Shown here piece after piece: positions 18,344 through 27,603 of a stretch of DNA of 64,000 bases (positions are counted from its first letter, which is position 1; each line of letters begins with the position of its first letter). The DNA is from Burkholderiaceae bacterium (GTDB taxonomy: Bacteria; Pseudomonadota; Gammaproteobacteria; Burkholderiales; Burkholderiaceae_C): contig JACKLO010000008.1 in NCBI GenBank assembly GCA_024235915.1, positions 512,204 through 576,203 on the forward strand. Reading direction: 5' to 3'. The notes below the pieces were generated by a model. It had not been told where the DNA came from, made no database searches, and worked only from the letters and a program-made list of their open reading frames with translations. The position numbers and the translations under genes are program-made.

Positions 18344-18363
18344 ACACATGACAAACACATGAC
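18344..18363. promoter_or_regulatory. Tandem ACACATGAC repeats, candidate CopR operator
   Basis: ACACATGAC occurs at 18344-18352 and again at 18355-18363, an 11-bp period that puts both copies on the same face of the helix, as is usual for OmpR-family regulators binding head to tail. The site lies between divergent copR (18292) and copA (18448), so it can serve both. Confidence 0.6.
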
Positions 18364-18447
18364 GTGATCGTAATGAAGGCGTCACGGGTTCGTTCGTTGC
18401 GGACTTGCAGACTCCGGTCCGTTGCTGACCACCCGCAGAAGAACCGC

Positions 18448-20318
18448 ATGACCACTCGATCGTCCCTCGCCGCGCTGCCCCGCCGCCGTTTCGTCCAGGG
18501 CCTGGCCGCTGGCGGTGTGCTGGCCGGGCTGTCGCCGCTGCTGACGCCGGCCCGTGCCGCCGCCGACGCCGCCGCGCGCCGTGCCACCCCGTGCTGTCCG
18601 GCACCGAATTCAATCTGGAAATCGCCGAACTGCCGGTGAATTTCACTGGCACTCCGCGCCTGGCCACCGCCATCAACGGCTCGATCCCGGCGCCGACCTT
18701 GCGCTGGCGCGAGGGCGACGAGGTCACGATCCGCGTCACCAACCGCCTGCGCGAGGCGACTTCGATCCACTGGCACGGGATCATCCTGCCCTACCAGATG
18801 GACGGCGTGCCCGGCATCAGCTTCGCCGGCATCCCGCCGGGGGCGACCTTCACCTACCGCTTCAAGGTCGAGCAAAGCGGCACCTACTGGTACCACTCGC
18901 ACTCCGGCATGCAGGAGCAGACCGGCATGTACGGGGCAATCGTCATCGACCCGCGCGACGGTGGCGCGGCGCGGACGCAGCGCGACCACGTCGTGCTGTT
19001 GTCGGACTGGACCGACGAGCCGTTGGGCGTGCTGCACAAGCTCAAGGCCCAGGGCGACTACTACAACCTCAACGAGCCGACGGCGATGGACTTCTTCCGC
19101 GACGTCTCGGCCCACGGCCTGGGTGCCGCGCTCGACAAGCGCCGCATGTGGAACCAGATGCGCATGAGCCCGACCGACCTGGGCGACCTGTCGGCACGCA
19201 CGCTCACCTACCTGACCAACGGCACCACGCCGGCTGGCAACTGGACCGGCCTTTTCAAGCCCGGCGAGCGCGTGCGGCTGCGCTTCATCAACGGCGCGGC
19301 CAACACCTTCTACGACGTGCGCATCCCGGGCCTGAAGCTCAGCGTCGTGCAGGCCGACGGCGTCGACGTCGAGCCGGTGACGGTGGACGAGTTCCGCTTC
19401 GGTCCCGGCGAGACCTACGACGTGATCGTGCAGCCGAAGGACGAGGCGTACACGATCTTCGCGCAGTCGATGGAGCGCACCGGCTATGCGCGCGGCACGC
19501 TGGCCGTGCGCGACGGTCTGCAGGCCCCCGTGCCCCAGCCGGATCCGGTGACCTGGCTGACCATGGGCGACATGATGGGATCCATGGACCACGGTGCCAT
19601 GGCTGGCATGGGCCACGGCGCGATGTCCGGGATGAACCATGGCGGCATGGCCGGCATGGATCACTCGAAGATGCCAGGCATGTCGGGCATGAACCACGGT
19701 GGCATGGCCGGGATGGACCACTCGAAGATGTCCGGCATGGACCATGCCGCCATGGGGCACGGCGCCGCACCGGCCAACCCGCTGGCGCGCCCGAGCACCA
19801 CCGCGCGCCACGCGCGCACCGAGTACGGCCCCAGTGTCGACATGCGCGTGGACATGGCGCGTACCAACCTCGACGACCCGGGCATCGGCCTGCGCGACAA
19901 CGGCCGGCGCGTGCTGACGCTGGCGGACCTGCACACCGTCGGCGGGCCGCTGGACCCGCGCGGCGCCGAGCGCGAGATCGAACTGCACCTCACCGGCAAC
20001 ATGGAGCGCTACACCTGGTCCATCGACGGGCTGGCCTTCGGTTCGTCGACGCCGGTGAGCATGAGCTACGGCGAGCGCGTGCGGATCATCCTGCACAACG
20101 ACACGATGATGACCCACCCGATGCACCTGCACGGCGTGTGGAGCGAGCTGGAGACGCCGGATGGTGCCTTCCAGGCCCGCCGGCACACGATCCCGGTGCA
20201 ACCGGCGCAGCGCGTGAGCTTCCTCGTCACCGCCGACGCGATGGGCCGCTGGGCCTGGCACTGCCACCTGATGCTGCACATGCACGAGGGTATGTTCCGC
20301 GAGGTGGTCATCTCGTGA
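18448..20318 (+). CDS. copA: CopA multicopper oxidase, apparent one-base frameshift
   Basis: CopA oxidises Cu(I) in the periplasm. The start codes for a Tat signal with RRRFVQGLAAGG, but that frame stops at 18639. The mature protein continues from about 18591 in another frame as VLSGTEFNLEIAEL. The two join in a run of four C at 18587-18590, where five would keep the frame. Downstream the oxidase is complete: copper ligands in HWHGIILPYQ, WYHSHSGM, HPMHLHGVW and WHCHLMLHMHEGM, and a Met/His-rich segment with a tandem repeat. It is either a sequencing error, a recent pseudogene or a switchable tract. Confidence 0.85.
19632..19745 (+). repeat. 57-bp in-frame tandem repeat, Met/His-rich region of CopA
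   Basis: Two tandem copies of a 57-base unit (19 codons) encode MNHGGMAGMDHSKMPGMSG and the next close copy, MNHGGMAGMDHSKMSGMDH. The repeat keeps the reading frame and lies in the Met-rich loop that binds copper in CopA proteins. Copy number may vary among strains. Confidence 0.7.
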
Positions 20319-20371
20319 ACCAGGCCATGTACCGCCCCCTCACCGGCTCCCAACGAACACCAGGACGAACC

Positions 20372-21310
20372 TTGACCCTTCCCACGACACTGAAGATCGC
20401 CGCGCTGACCGCGGCGCTGACCGCCGGACCCGTGCTGGCGCAATCGGCGGGTCACGCCGGTCACGGCAGCAGCGCGCCGCCCGCCGCATCGGCGAGCGCG
20501 GACAACGCCGCCAAGCCCAAGGCGCCTGCGCCGATGGCGGCCATGGACCATGGGGACATGCAGATGCAGGGCGGCTCGGCGCCGCCCGATGCGCGCGACC
20601 CGCATGCCTACGCCGGCGGCCACACCCTCACCACCGGGCCCTACCTGATCTCGAAGGAACGGCTGCTGCGCCTGGGCGACGAGCAGAGCACGGGCTTCTT
20701 CCTGGCCGACAAGTTCGAGGCGCAGCGCAGCGATGGCCAGACGACCGGCGCCTACGACCTGATGGCCCGCTACGGGCGCGACTACAACCGCCTGGTCATC
20801 AAGGCCGAGGGCGAGATCGCCGGCGGGAAGCTCGAGGAGTCCCGCACCGAAGCGCTCTGGAGCCGCGCGATCGCCGGCTACTGGGACGGCCAGCTCGGCC
20901 TGCGCCACGACACCGGCCCCGGCCCGGCACGCAACTGGCTGGCGTTCGGCATCGAGGGCCTGGCGCCCTACTGGTTCGAGGTCGACGCCACCGCCTACGT
21001 CGGTGACGGTGGCCGGACCGCGCTGCGTCTGAGCGCCGAGTACGAGCTCCTGCTGACCCAGAAGCTGATCCTGCAGCCGAGCGTGGAACTGGCCGCCTAC
21101 GGCAAGAGCGACCCGGCCAACGAGATCGGCAAGGGCCTGTCCAGCGTCAGCGCCGGCCTGCGCCTGCGCTACGAGTTCACGCGCCAGTTCGCGCCCTACG
21201 TGGGCGTCGAATGGGCCGGCCGCTTCGGCGAGACCGCCGACATCGCACGGGCCGACGGCCGCCCCACGCGCGACACCCGCGTCGTGGCCGGCGTTCGCTT
21301 CTGGTTCTGA
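20372..21310 (+). CDS. copB: CopB outer membrane copper-resistance protein
   Basis: A protein of about 312 residues: signal peptide MTLPTTLKIAALTAALTAGP, a His/Met/Ala-rich linker with MAAMDHGDMQMQGGSAPPDA, then the CopB barrel domain (TGFFLADKFEAQRSDGQTTG; ending TRDTRVVAGVRFWF). TTG at 20372 is preferred because it opens a perfect signal peptide and follows CACCAGGACGAAC, a leader shared with the next gene. GTG at 20315 (overlapping the copA stop) or ATG at 20327 are alternatives. It is thought to bind or limit copper at the outer membrane. Confidence 0.85.
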   Translation: MTLPTTLKIAALTAALTAGPVLAQSAGHAGHGSSAPPAASASADNAAKPKAPAPMAAMDHGDMQMQGGSAPPDARDPHAYAGGHTLTTGPYLISKERLLRLGDEQSTGFFLADKFEAQRSDGQTTGAYDLMARYGRDYNRLVIKAEGEIAGGKLEESRTEALWSRAIAGYWDGQLGLRHDTGPGPARNWLAFGIEGLAPYWFEVDATAYVGDGGRTALRLSAEYELLLTQKLILQPSVELAAYGKSDPANEIGKGLSSVSAGLRLRYEFTRQFAPYVGVEWAGRFGETADIARADGRPTRDTRVVAGVRFWF

Positions 21311-21361
21311 CACGTTTCGACCCCCCTCACCCCACCCAACCCCATCGACCAGGACACGAAC

Positions 21362-21895
21362 ATGAAGACACGCACGATCAAACTCCTGCTGACCGCCACC
21401 CTGGCCGCGCCGCTGGTGGCGCTGGCCGCCGGTGAACATGGCGGCGGCCATGGCAAGGACATGGCCGACATGCACAAGGGCATGCAGGGCATGCACGGCG
21501 GCGGTGCCATGGGCGGCCACGACTCGGCCGCCGGCAAGCCCGGCGACCCGGCCCAGGTGACCCGCACGGTGCCGGTGGAGATGGACGACAACATGCGCTT
21601 CACGCCGTCGGAGATCAGCGTCAAGGCCGGCGAGACGATCCGCTTCTTCGTCGTCAACAAGGGCAAGGTCCCGCACGAGATGGTCATCGGCAGCCAAGCC
21701 GAGCTCGACGAGCACGCCGAGATGATGAAGAAGATGCCCGGCATGAAGCACGCCGAGCCGAACCAGATCAACCTGGAACCCGGCAAGCGCGGCGGCATCG
21801 TCTGGACCTTCGACAAGGCCGGCACCTTCGCCTTCGCCTGCCTGGTGCCCGGCCACAAGGAAGCCGGCATGGTCGGCAAGATCGCCGTCAACTGA
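21362..21895 (+). CDS. Periplasmic cupredoxin (plastocyanin/azurin-like)
   Basis: A 177-residue protein with signal peptide MKTRTIKLLLTATLAAPLVA, a Met/His/Gly-rich N-terminal stretch (DMADMHKGMQGMHGGG) and a C-terminal blue-copper-type domain. Candidate type 1 ligands are the His in KVPHEMVIG and the Cys, His and Met in AFACLVPGHKEAGM. It follows copB at 51 bases with a leader resembling copB's, so it belongs to the copper operon. It likely buffers periplasmic copper or carries electrons from CopA. Confidence 0.85.
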   Translation: MKTRTIKLLLTATLAAPLVALAAGEHGGGHGKDMADMHKGMQGMHGGGAMGGHDSAAGKPGDPAQVTRTVPVEMDDNMRFTPSEISVKAGETIRFFVVNKGKVPHEMVIGSQAELDEHAEMMKKMPGMKHAEPNQINLEPGKRGGIVWTFDKAGTFAFACLVPGHKEAGMVGKIAVN

Positions 21896-21939
21896 CCGCC
21901 CATCGCCGTCGCCGGTCACGGGCCTGAGCACGCGCTGCC

Positions 21940-22623
21940 GTGCGCATCCTGGTCGTCGAGGACGAGCGCCGCCTGGGCGCCTACCTGCGGAAGGGCCTCA
22001 CCGAGAGCGGGTACACCGTCGACGTCGCCGACAACGGCGTCGATGGCGCCCACCTGGCCAGCGAAGGCACGTACGACCTCGTCGTGCTGGACGTGATGCT
22101 CCCCGGCAAGGATGGCTTCGAGGTCCTGGCGGACCTGCGTGCGCAGCGGTCGGTGCCGGTCCTGATGTTGACCGCGCGCGACGCTGTCGAGGACCGGATC
22201 CGCGGCCTGACGGCGGGCGCCGACGACTACCTCGGCAAGCCCTTCTCCTTCGGGGAGTTGCTGGCCCGGGTCCAGGCCCTGCTGCGCCGCGGGACCAAGC
22301 GGCGCGACATCGAGCCGACCGTCCTGCGCATGGCCGACCTGGAGCTCGACCTGCCGCGCAGGCGCGCCACGCGCAGCGGTCGGACCCTGCCACTGACGGC
22401 CAAGGAGTTCAATCTGCTGGTCCTTTTCCTGCGCCGCCGCGGCGAGGTGCTGTCGCGCACGGAACTGGCCGAGCAGGTGTGGGACATCAACTTCGACAGC
22501 GACACCAATGTCGTAGACGTCGCCGTGAGGCGCCTGCGGATCAAGCTCGACGACCCGTTCCAGCGGCGGCTGCTGCACACCGTGCGCGGCATGGGCTACG
22601 TGCTGGAGGAGCGAACGGAGTGA
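21940..22623 (+). CDS. OmpR-family response regulator (heavy-metal type)
   Basis: A 227-residue regulator starting at GTG 21940. The receiver is intact: VVEDERRLG, phosphoacceptor Asp in DLVVLDVMLPGKDG, Lys in DDYLGKPFSFGEL. The effector domain has LTAKEFNLLVLFLRRRGEVL and ends TVRGMGYVLEER. It resembles CopR at 17609 and belongs to the CusR/CopR/CzcR class. Its gene overlaps the following kinase by four bases. The position after copper genes suggests copper or silver sensing, but other metals are possible. Confidence 0.88.
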   Translation: MRILVVEDERRLGAYLRKGLTESGYTVDVADNGVDGAHLASEGTYDLVVLDVMLPGKDGFEVLADLRAQRSVPVLMLTARDAVEDRIRGLTAGADDYLGKPFSFGELLARVQALLRRGTKRRDIEPTVLRMADLELDLPRRRATRSGRTLPLTAKEFNLLVLFLRRRGEVLSRTELAEQVWDINFDSDTNVVDVAVRRLRIKLDDPFQRRLLHTVRGMGYVLEERTE

Positions 22624-24020
22624 GCGCCGCTGCACCCCGGCCAAGGGCCCCGCCGTCACCTTCGCTCGGGGGGACGCTCTCGCTTTGGCTGGGGCTGCAG
22701 GGGCTGGTGGGCGCCCTCGCAGTGGCGGCCGCTGTCGTGGCCGTCAACGCATGGACGCTGGAGGCGCGCCAGGCAGACCTGCTGCAGGTCAAGAGTGCGA
22801 TCGTCCGCCAGGAGCTCGCGCGGCCCGCGCCGGCCGGCGCGGCCCACGACCTGCAACAGCACCTCGCCGCCTTCCTGGCCGGACACGAGGCGATGTCGCT
22901 TTCCGTGCGAACGGTGGCGGGTGATCTGTTGTTCGACTCCATCACCGCCGCGGCAGCATCGTCCAATGCACGTCCCGTGCGGACCATCGCGTGGCGCGAC
23001 CGCTGGCCGGGCGCCGGCGGTCAGCCGGTCGACGTCGTGCTCGGGCTGGACATCGGAGCCGACATCGCCCTGCTGCAGCGGGTGGCCTGGATCGTCATCG
23101 CGGCCTCGGTCGCCGCGGCGATGCTGTCGAGCCTCACCGGCTATGCGCTCGTTCGCCGAGGGCTGCGGCCGATCCGCGCGCTGTCCGCGGCACTCGACGA
23201 GATGACGCCCTCCCAGCCCGGTGCGCGCCTGCCTGACAGGGGGCAACCGGCAGAACTGGTGCCGCTGATCCAGCACTTCAACGCGCTGCTGGCGCGCACC
23301 GAAGAGGCCTACCGCCAGCTGGAGAGCTTCAACGCCGACGTCGCGCACGAGTTGCGCACGCCGCTGACGACGCTGATCGGCAGCAGCGAAGTGGCGCTGC
23401 GCCGCAGCCGGAGCCTGGACGAGCTGCGCGACGTGATCGCGGGCAACCTCGAGGACCTGCGCCGGCTCGCCTTCGTCGTCAAGGACATGCTGTTCCTGTC
23501 GCGCGCAGACCGCGGCGCCCGTGCGCGACGAACGCCTGTGCCCAGCCTCGCGGCGGCGCTCTCCGACATCGTGCAGTTCCACGAACCTGGCCTGGACGAA
23601 CGGCAGGTCGCGCTCGTGGTCGAGGGCGATGCACGCGGCGACTTCGACGTGGCCCTGCTGCAGCGCGCCGTCGCCAACCTGCTGGGCAACGCATCGCGTC
23701 ATGCGCTGCCGGGGACGACGGTTCGCGTCTGCATCGAGCCGACGACGGACCGCGTGCGGCTGTCCGTCGTCAATCGGGGCGCGCCGATCGACGAAGCCTG
23801 CCTCCCCAGGCTGTTCACGCGCTTCTATCGCGATGACCCGGCGCGCGAGCGCGCCGATGCTGCGCATCACGGCCTGGGTCTGGCCATCGTCGCGGCCATC
23901 GCGCGCATGCATGGCGGCACCGCATTTGCCAGGTCACGCGACGGCCACAATGCGTTCGGCATCGAGTTGCCGACCAGCGAACACGTCGCAAGCGCCGCGG
24001 CGGTCGGCACGCGCCGGTGA
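22620..24020 (+). CDS. Heavy-metal sensor histidine kinase
   Basis: A 466-residue membrane kinase, partner of the preceding regulator. GTG at 22620 overlaps its TGA (GTGA). It has a transmembrane helix near residues 22-45 (LQGLVGALAVAAAVVAVNAW), a short periplasmic domain, a second helix around 155-180, HAMP, the phosphorylation motif ADVAHELRTPLTTLIG, a long HisKA helix and the N box (NLLGNASRHALPG). The G box (HHGLGLAIVAAIARMHGG) follows. The periplasmic domain is shorter than in CopS, so the signal may differ. Confidence 0.88.
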   Translation: MSAAAPRPRAPPSPSLGGTLSLWLGLQGLVGALAVAAAVVAVNAWTLEARQADLLQVKSAIVRQELARPAPAGAAHDLQQHLAAFLAGHEAMSLSVRTVAGDLLFDSITAAAASSNARPVRTIAWRDRWPGAGGQPVDVVLGLDIGADIALLQRVAWIVIAASVAAAMLSSLTGYALVRRGLRPIRALSAALDEMTPSQPGARLPDRGQPAELVPLIQHFNALLARTEEAYRQLESFNADVAHELRTPLTTLIGSSEVALRRSRSLDELRDVIAGNLEDLRRLAFVVKDMLFLSRADRGARARRTPVPSLAAALSDIVQFHEPGLDERQVALVVEGDARGDFDVALLQRAVANLLGNASRHALPGTTVRVCIEPTTDRVRLSVVNRGAPIDEACLPRLFTRFYRDDPARERADAAHHGLGLAIVAAIARMHGGTAFARSRDGHNAFGIELPTSEHVASAAAVGTRR

Positions 24021-24069
24021 CCCGAGCGCACCGATACGCGCACCACCTTCAACCACCTGGGAGAGATCG

Positions 24070-24837
24070 TTGTTCGAGCGTCCACATCGTCTGATCCTGC
24101 TGGCCCTGGCCATGGGTGCCGGAACCGCGAGCGCCCACGACTTCCTCCTGCTGCCGTCGGCGTTCCGTGTCGATGGCACGCAGCCGATCACGCTGCAGGC
24201 CACGGTCGCGTCGAGCTTCCCCACACCGGAGATCGTCGTGCCCGCCGATCGGACCGAGCGCCTGGCGGCCTTCGGACCTGGCCAGCCGCAGCTGCGCATC
24301 ACCGGGCCTGTCGACAAGGGGCTGCAGCTGGAGGTGCGCGGCGCCCAGGCCGGCATCCTGGTGGCCACCGCGGCCATCAAGCCGCGCGACGTCGACTATG
24401 CCGAGGACCGCATTCCGCTGATTCTGGGCGAGTACCGCGTCGCACCTGCGGCCGCTGCCGCGGTCGAGGCTCTGCCGAGGCCCCGCACATGGCAGGTGGT
24501 GTCGCGCCGCTTTGCCAAGGCCACGGTATGCGTGGCCGACTGCCGCGACCGGTCTGCAGCCGAGCGCCCGACGGGTGTTGCACTGGAATTCGTCGCGGCC
24601 GCCGGTGTCAGCTCGACCTACATCCTGCTGGCCGATGGCCTGCCGCTGGTGAACCACCCCGTGGACCTGGTGGACCGGCAAGGCCATCGCGCGCATCTCG
24701 CCACCGACGAGAAGGGCAAGGTGGATCTGGGTGAGGCCCCGCGCGGCCCGTCGATGCTGTTTGCGGCCCGTCTGCAGCCGCCGGCCGGGTCCGGGCGGTT
24801 TCTGCTAGACCTCTCCACCTTCGTGCTGGATCGTTGA
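24070..24837 (+). CDS. DUF4198-type periplasmic protein
   Basis: A 255-residue exported protein. TTG at 24070 has a GGGAGAG site; from there the signal peptide (FERPHRLILLALAMGAGTAS) ends at AHDFLLLPSAFRV, which is the typical start of DUF4198 proteins. The pattern AHDxWLxP with following beta-sandwich strands matches this family, found with nickel, cobalt and copper transport genes. Its 3' end overlaps the convergent gene by 33 bases. Substrate unknown; a metal-related role is inferred. Confidence 0.72.
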   Translation: MFERPHRLILLALAMGAGTASAHDFLLLPSAFRVDGTQPITLQATVASSFPTPEIVVPADRTERLAAFGPGQPQLRITGPVDKGLQLEVRGAQAGILVATAAIKPRDVDYAEDRIPLILGEYRVAPAAAAAVEALPRPRTWQVVSRRFAKATVCVADCRDRSAAERPTGVALEFVAAAGVSSTYILLADGLPLVNHPVDLVDRQGHRAHLATDEKGKVDLGEAPRGPSMLFAARLQPPAGSGRFLLDLSTFVLDR

Positions 24838-25641
24838 CGAGCGCCTGAGGCCCGCAGCAATGGACCGGACCGGTCCTGCGCGTTCGCAGGACACTCGGTC
24901 CCCGACCGAGTTTCCGTGCGTCGCATCAAGCAGGTATCCGGCACCTCGCAGCGTTCTCACGAGCTTTCTGGTGTAGGGCCGGTCGACCTTGGCCCTGAGA
25001 CGGCAGATTGCGACTTCGACCACGCGAGGATCCACGTCGTCCACGTCGCCCCAGACGGCGTCGACGAGGTCCGCGCGCGACAGGACGTATCCCGGATTGC
25101 GCATCAGGGCGGCCAGCAGCTTGAACTCGAGCGCACTCAGATGCAGACGTACACCGCCTCGCGAAGCCGTTCGCCTTGTCGTGTCGACGACCAGATCATC
25201 CAACACGACACGATCGCCTGTCACCGTTCCGGCGGCAAGCCCACGGCGAAGGACGACTCGCATGCGCGCGACCAGTTCTTCACAGGCGACCGACCCGGCC
25301 ACGCAATCGTCGGCACCAGCTCGAAGGGCTGCCAGCCGTTCGTCGAGCGCGCACGTGCCCGTCATCGCCAACACCGGCACCGTGAACCGGCGCTTCAGTC
25401 GTTCAAGGGCTCGAACGCCGTCACGACCGAGTGGGGTCAGGTTGAGCAGCACAAGGGCAGCCCCCCGCCCAGCCAGCCGTTGTTCGGCACGATGAACGTC
25501 GCCTTCGATGTCCACTTGAAATCCCCTCGCCTCCAGACGTCGAGCAAGTCCCGAGGCCGAACGCGTGTCGGCGTCGACGATCAAGATGCGCTGCGCCTCG
25601 TCGTTCACGATGCCATCGACGGGAGAACGGGGGAGCGTCAT
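24805..25641 (-). CDS. OmpR-like regulator with degenerate receiver domain
   Basis: A 278-residue regulator. The ATG at 25641 overlaps the stop of the upstream Sel1-like gene (ATGA), so they are coupled. The DNA-binding domain is complete (HLSALEFKLLAALMRNPGYV, then VRTLRGAGYLLDATHG). The receiver is not: the phosphoacceptor Asp is Asn67 in LVLLNLTPLGRDG, and the Lys of the usual DYLVKPF is Gly in DDCVAGSV, so phosphorylation control is unlikely. It also has a C-terminal tail of about 30 residues not seen in CopR. The target is unknown. Confidence 0.8.
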   Translation of the reverse strand: MTLPRSPVDGIVNDEAQRILIVDADTRSASGLARRLEARGFQVDIEGDVHRAEQRLAGRGAALVLLNLTPLGRDGVRALERLKRRFTVPVLAMTGTCALDERLAALRAGADDCVAGSVACEELVARMRVVLRRGLAAGTVTGDRVVLDDLVVDTTRRTASRGGVRLHLSALEFKLLAALMRNPGYVLSRADLVDAVWGDVDDVDPRVVEVAICRLRAKVDRPYTRKLVRTLRGAGYLLDATHGNSVGDRVSCERAGPVRSIAAGLRRSSTIQHEGGEV

Positions 25642-27185
25642 GCCGCCAGCGCTTGTCGTAGCGTGTCGCGTTCGTGAAAAGCCCACTTCGCGCCGCCCCG
25701 CAGGCGATCCAGCGTGCTCGCGCTGCCCTGTGCAAAGAAGAGGTCGTCGGCGCCCGCATGGTGTGCGAGCCTTCGCCGCAGGCGCACCGACCGTTGTCGC
25801 AGATCGCCCTCGAACGCGCCACCGATCGGTCGCGTCTGGCGCAACACGTGCGCAGCCTCATGAAGTCGCGACAACGCACGGACCGTCAACGCCGGGATCG
25901 CCCGCGGCGCAGCCAGCTTCGGCTGAACTACAAACGGATTCGGTCCGACCAGCAGTCCCCATCCGCGCACGCCCGAAGCAATGTCGGCGCTCAGCGCCTC
26001 CAGACGCGTCAGGCCGAATTCGCGCGCGACTCGAAGCCTCCACGCCAGCCACGGATCGTCCCGATGGATGGCGTCGATCACCTCCTCGGCCAACGATTCG
26101 GGTCCTGACACTGGCAGAACCAGCGAGCACAGGATGCTGCGTGCATGCCCGTCACCCTCGCCCGCGGCCTCGTGCAGCCAGTGAATGGCCCTTTCGGTGT
26201 CTTCAATCGTCGAAGCCGAGCGCAGCAGGAGGGCCCCCAGAAGGCGTTGGGCCGTCGGATCGCCGATGGCCGCCGATTTCTCCAGGCAGAACCGAGCCAT
26301 CTGAGGATTCGCGACTGAAGCGCTGGAGTCGGAGTGCACTCGATACAACAGCATCCAGGCCTCCCCGTAGCCTGCATCGGCCGCGCGCAGCAAGAGCGCA
26401 GCCCCCTTGCGCATGTTGGCGTGTTCGGTCAGCGACGAAGGCCGATCGGCAACGACCTCCAGGCCGCATAGTGCGCGTCCCAGAAGTAATGCAGCGCGGG
26501 GATTGCCGCGGTGGGCGCAGGTGTCGAGAACGCGCTCGATGTCGGTTGGACCGCTGGTCAGGTCGAATCCAGCGAGCGCTTGCGCCCGCCACAGTGCATC
26601 GCACATAGTTGCCAACAGCGGTGAGGTGGCCGGCAGCGGCAGTTGCGCTGCAGCGCCCAGCAGCTGCCCGACCAGCGGACCCTGCCCGTTCTCCAGCGCC
26701 AAACCGATGGCCTGCTGCAGCAAGGCCTCGAGATCGAAGGCGGTGTTTCCCCGGAGACATGCCAAGAAGACGCCGAAACCGGCCCGGGGTCCGCGATCTG
26801 CAGCCCGGAGAAGGAGCCGCGCCAGTGGATCGCCCAACTCGTCGGCTTTCGTGAGCCAAGATATCGCCGGCGCGGAGCAGGTATCGGTCAGCCAGCTCCA
26901 GACCCCGAGCTTGATCCAAGCTGGCACGCTGCCGACGGCCGCCGCCCGCTTCAGAGTTGTCACGTGTCCCAAGCGCACGATCTCGTGCAATGGCAAGTGC
27001 TCGGCGACGATCGATGCAGCCAGCGGCGAATCCGCCAAGGCCGGGCGCTCGAGATGTTCGAGTCCTTGTGCCAGATGCAAGGGGAATCCGTCGGTGCCCG
27101 TCAGGTATCTGCGGCCGACTTCGCAACGGGCCGCGATGTCCCCCTGCCTTGCTGCAGCAAGCAGCTGGATGTCTTTCTTGCGCAT
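25638..27185 (-). CDS. Sel1-like repeat protein, 515 aa
   Basis: A long helical-repeat protein without signal peptide. Several segments fit Sel1/TPR-like units, e.g. GDIAARCEVGRRYLTGTDGF, SAAIGDPTAQRLLGALLLRS, RAIHWLHEAAGEGDGHARSI. Such repeats form superhelical scaffolds for protein binding. The C-terminal 150 residues lack repeats and are unrecognised. It is the first gene of a two-gene operon with a degenerate response regulator, which suggests it acts as a partner or sensor for that regulator; this is inference. Confidence 0.72.
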   Translation of the reverse strand: MRKKDIQLLAAARQGDIAARCEVGRRYLTGTDGFPLHLAQGLEHLERPALADSPLAASIVAEHLPLHEIVRLGHVTTLKRAAAVGSVPAWIKLGVWSWLTDTCSAPAISWLTKADELGDPLARLLLRAADRGPRAGFGVFLACLRGNTAFDLEALLQQAIGLALENGQGPLVGQLLGAAAQLPLPATSPLLATMCDALWRAQALAGFDLTSGPTDIERVLDTCAHRGNPRAALLLGRALCGLEVVADRPSSLTEHANMRKGAALLLRAADAGYGEAWMLLYRVHSDSSASVANPQMARFCLEKSAAIGDPTAQRLLGALLLRSASTIEDTERAIHWLHEAAGEGDGHARSILCSLVLPVSGPESLAEEVIDAIHRDDPWLAWRLRVAREFGLTRLEALSADIASGVRGWGLLVGPNPFVVQPKLAAPRAIPALTVRALSRLHEAAHVLRQTRPIGGAFEGDLRQRSVRLRRRLAHHAGADDLFFAQGSASTLDRLRGGAKWAFHERDTLRQALAA

Positions 27186-27603
27186 GCGGTCAGTCCTTTG
27201 GTGATGCGCGACCGCAACGAACCGTCCAAACTCTCAGCGGTCGAAGTTCGCGATGGCCTCACGTTCTTGTCCCCCGGCAAGGTATTGACCTGATACCAAC
27301 GGAACCCTTGCTCGCAAATGACGAGTTCGTCATCTCGATCGAGATCGCCGTCAAGGCGCATCTGAGGGCTGTCGACCCATTCGTGGTGCTGCCTTGTCGA
27401 AGCCGCCCGGTCGCGCACCTGCCGCACGTCAGCACCGACGTCGTGTCGGTCGCGGACCACGCGATGCGCACAGGTTTGGGAGGCCACCGCTAGCACTGGC
27501 GCCCTGATCTGGCGCCTTGTTCTCGCCTCTGCGGGCTCGGTCGTCCAATCTGATTCCAGCGCATTCCAGGTGACGTCTCGAACCACAGCGGCTGCATCGT
27601 GGA
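27186..27603. other. Region with no supported gene
   Basis: This 418-base stretch lies upstream of the Sel1-like gene and should carry its promoter. A minus-strand frame through it (27259-27649) contains a protein-like piece with LDGDLDRDDELVICEQGFRW, but it has no good start or known family. It could be a decayed gene belonging to the duplicated segment to its right. Confidence 0.35.

Noticed and set aside
18554..21310. A 918-aa plus-strand frame in which copB lies
   Set aside because: Only the last third (from about 20315) is the real CopB; the first part is copA read in the wrong frame.
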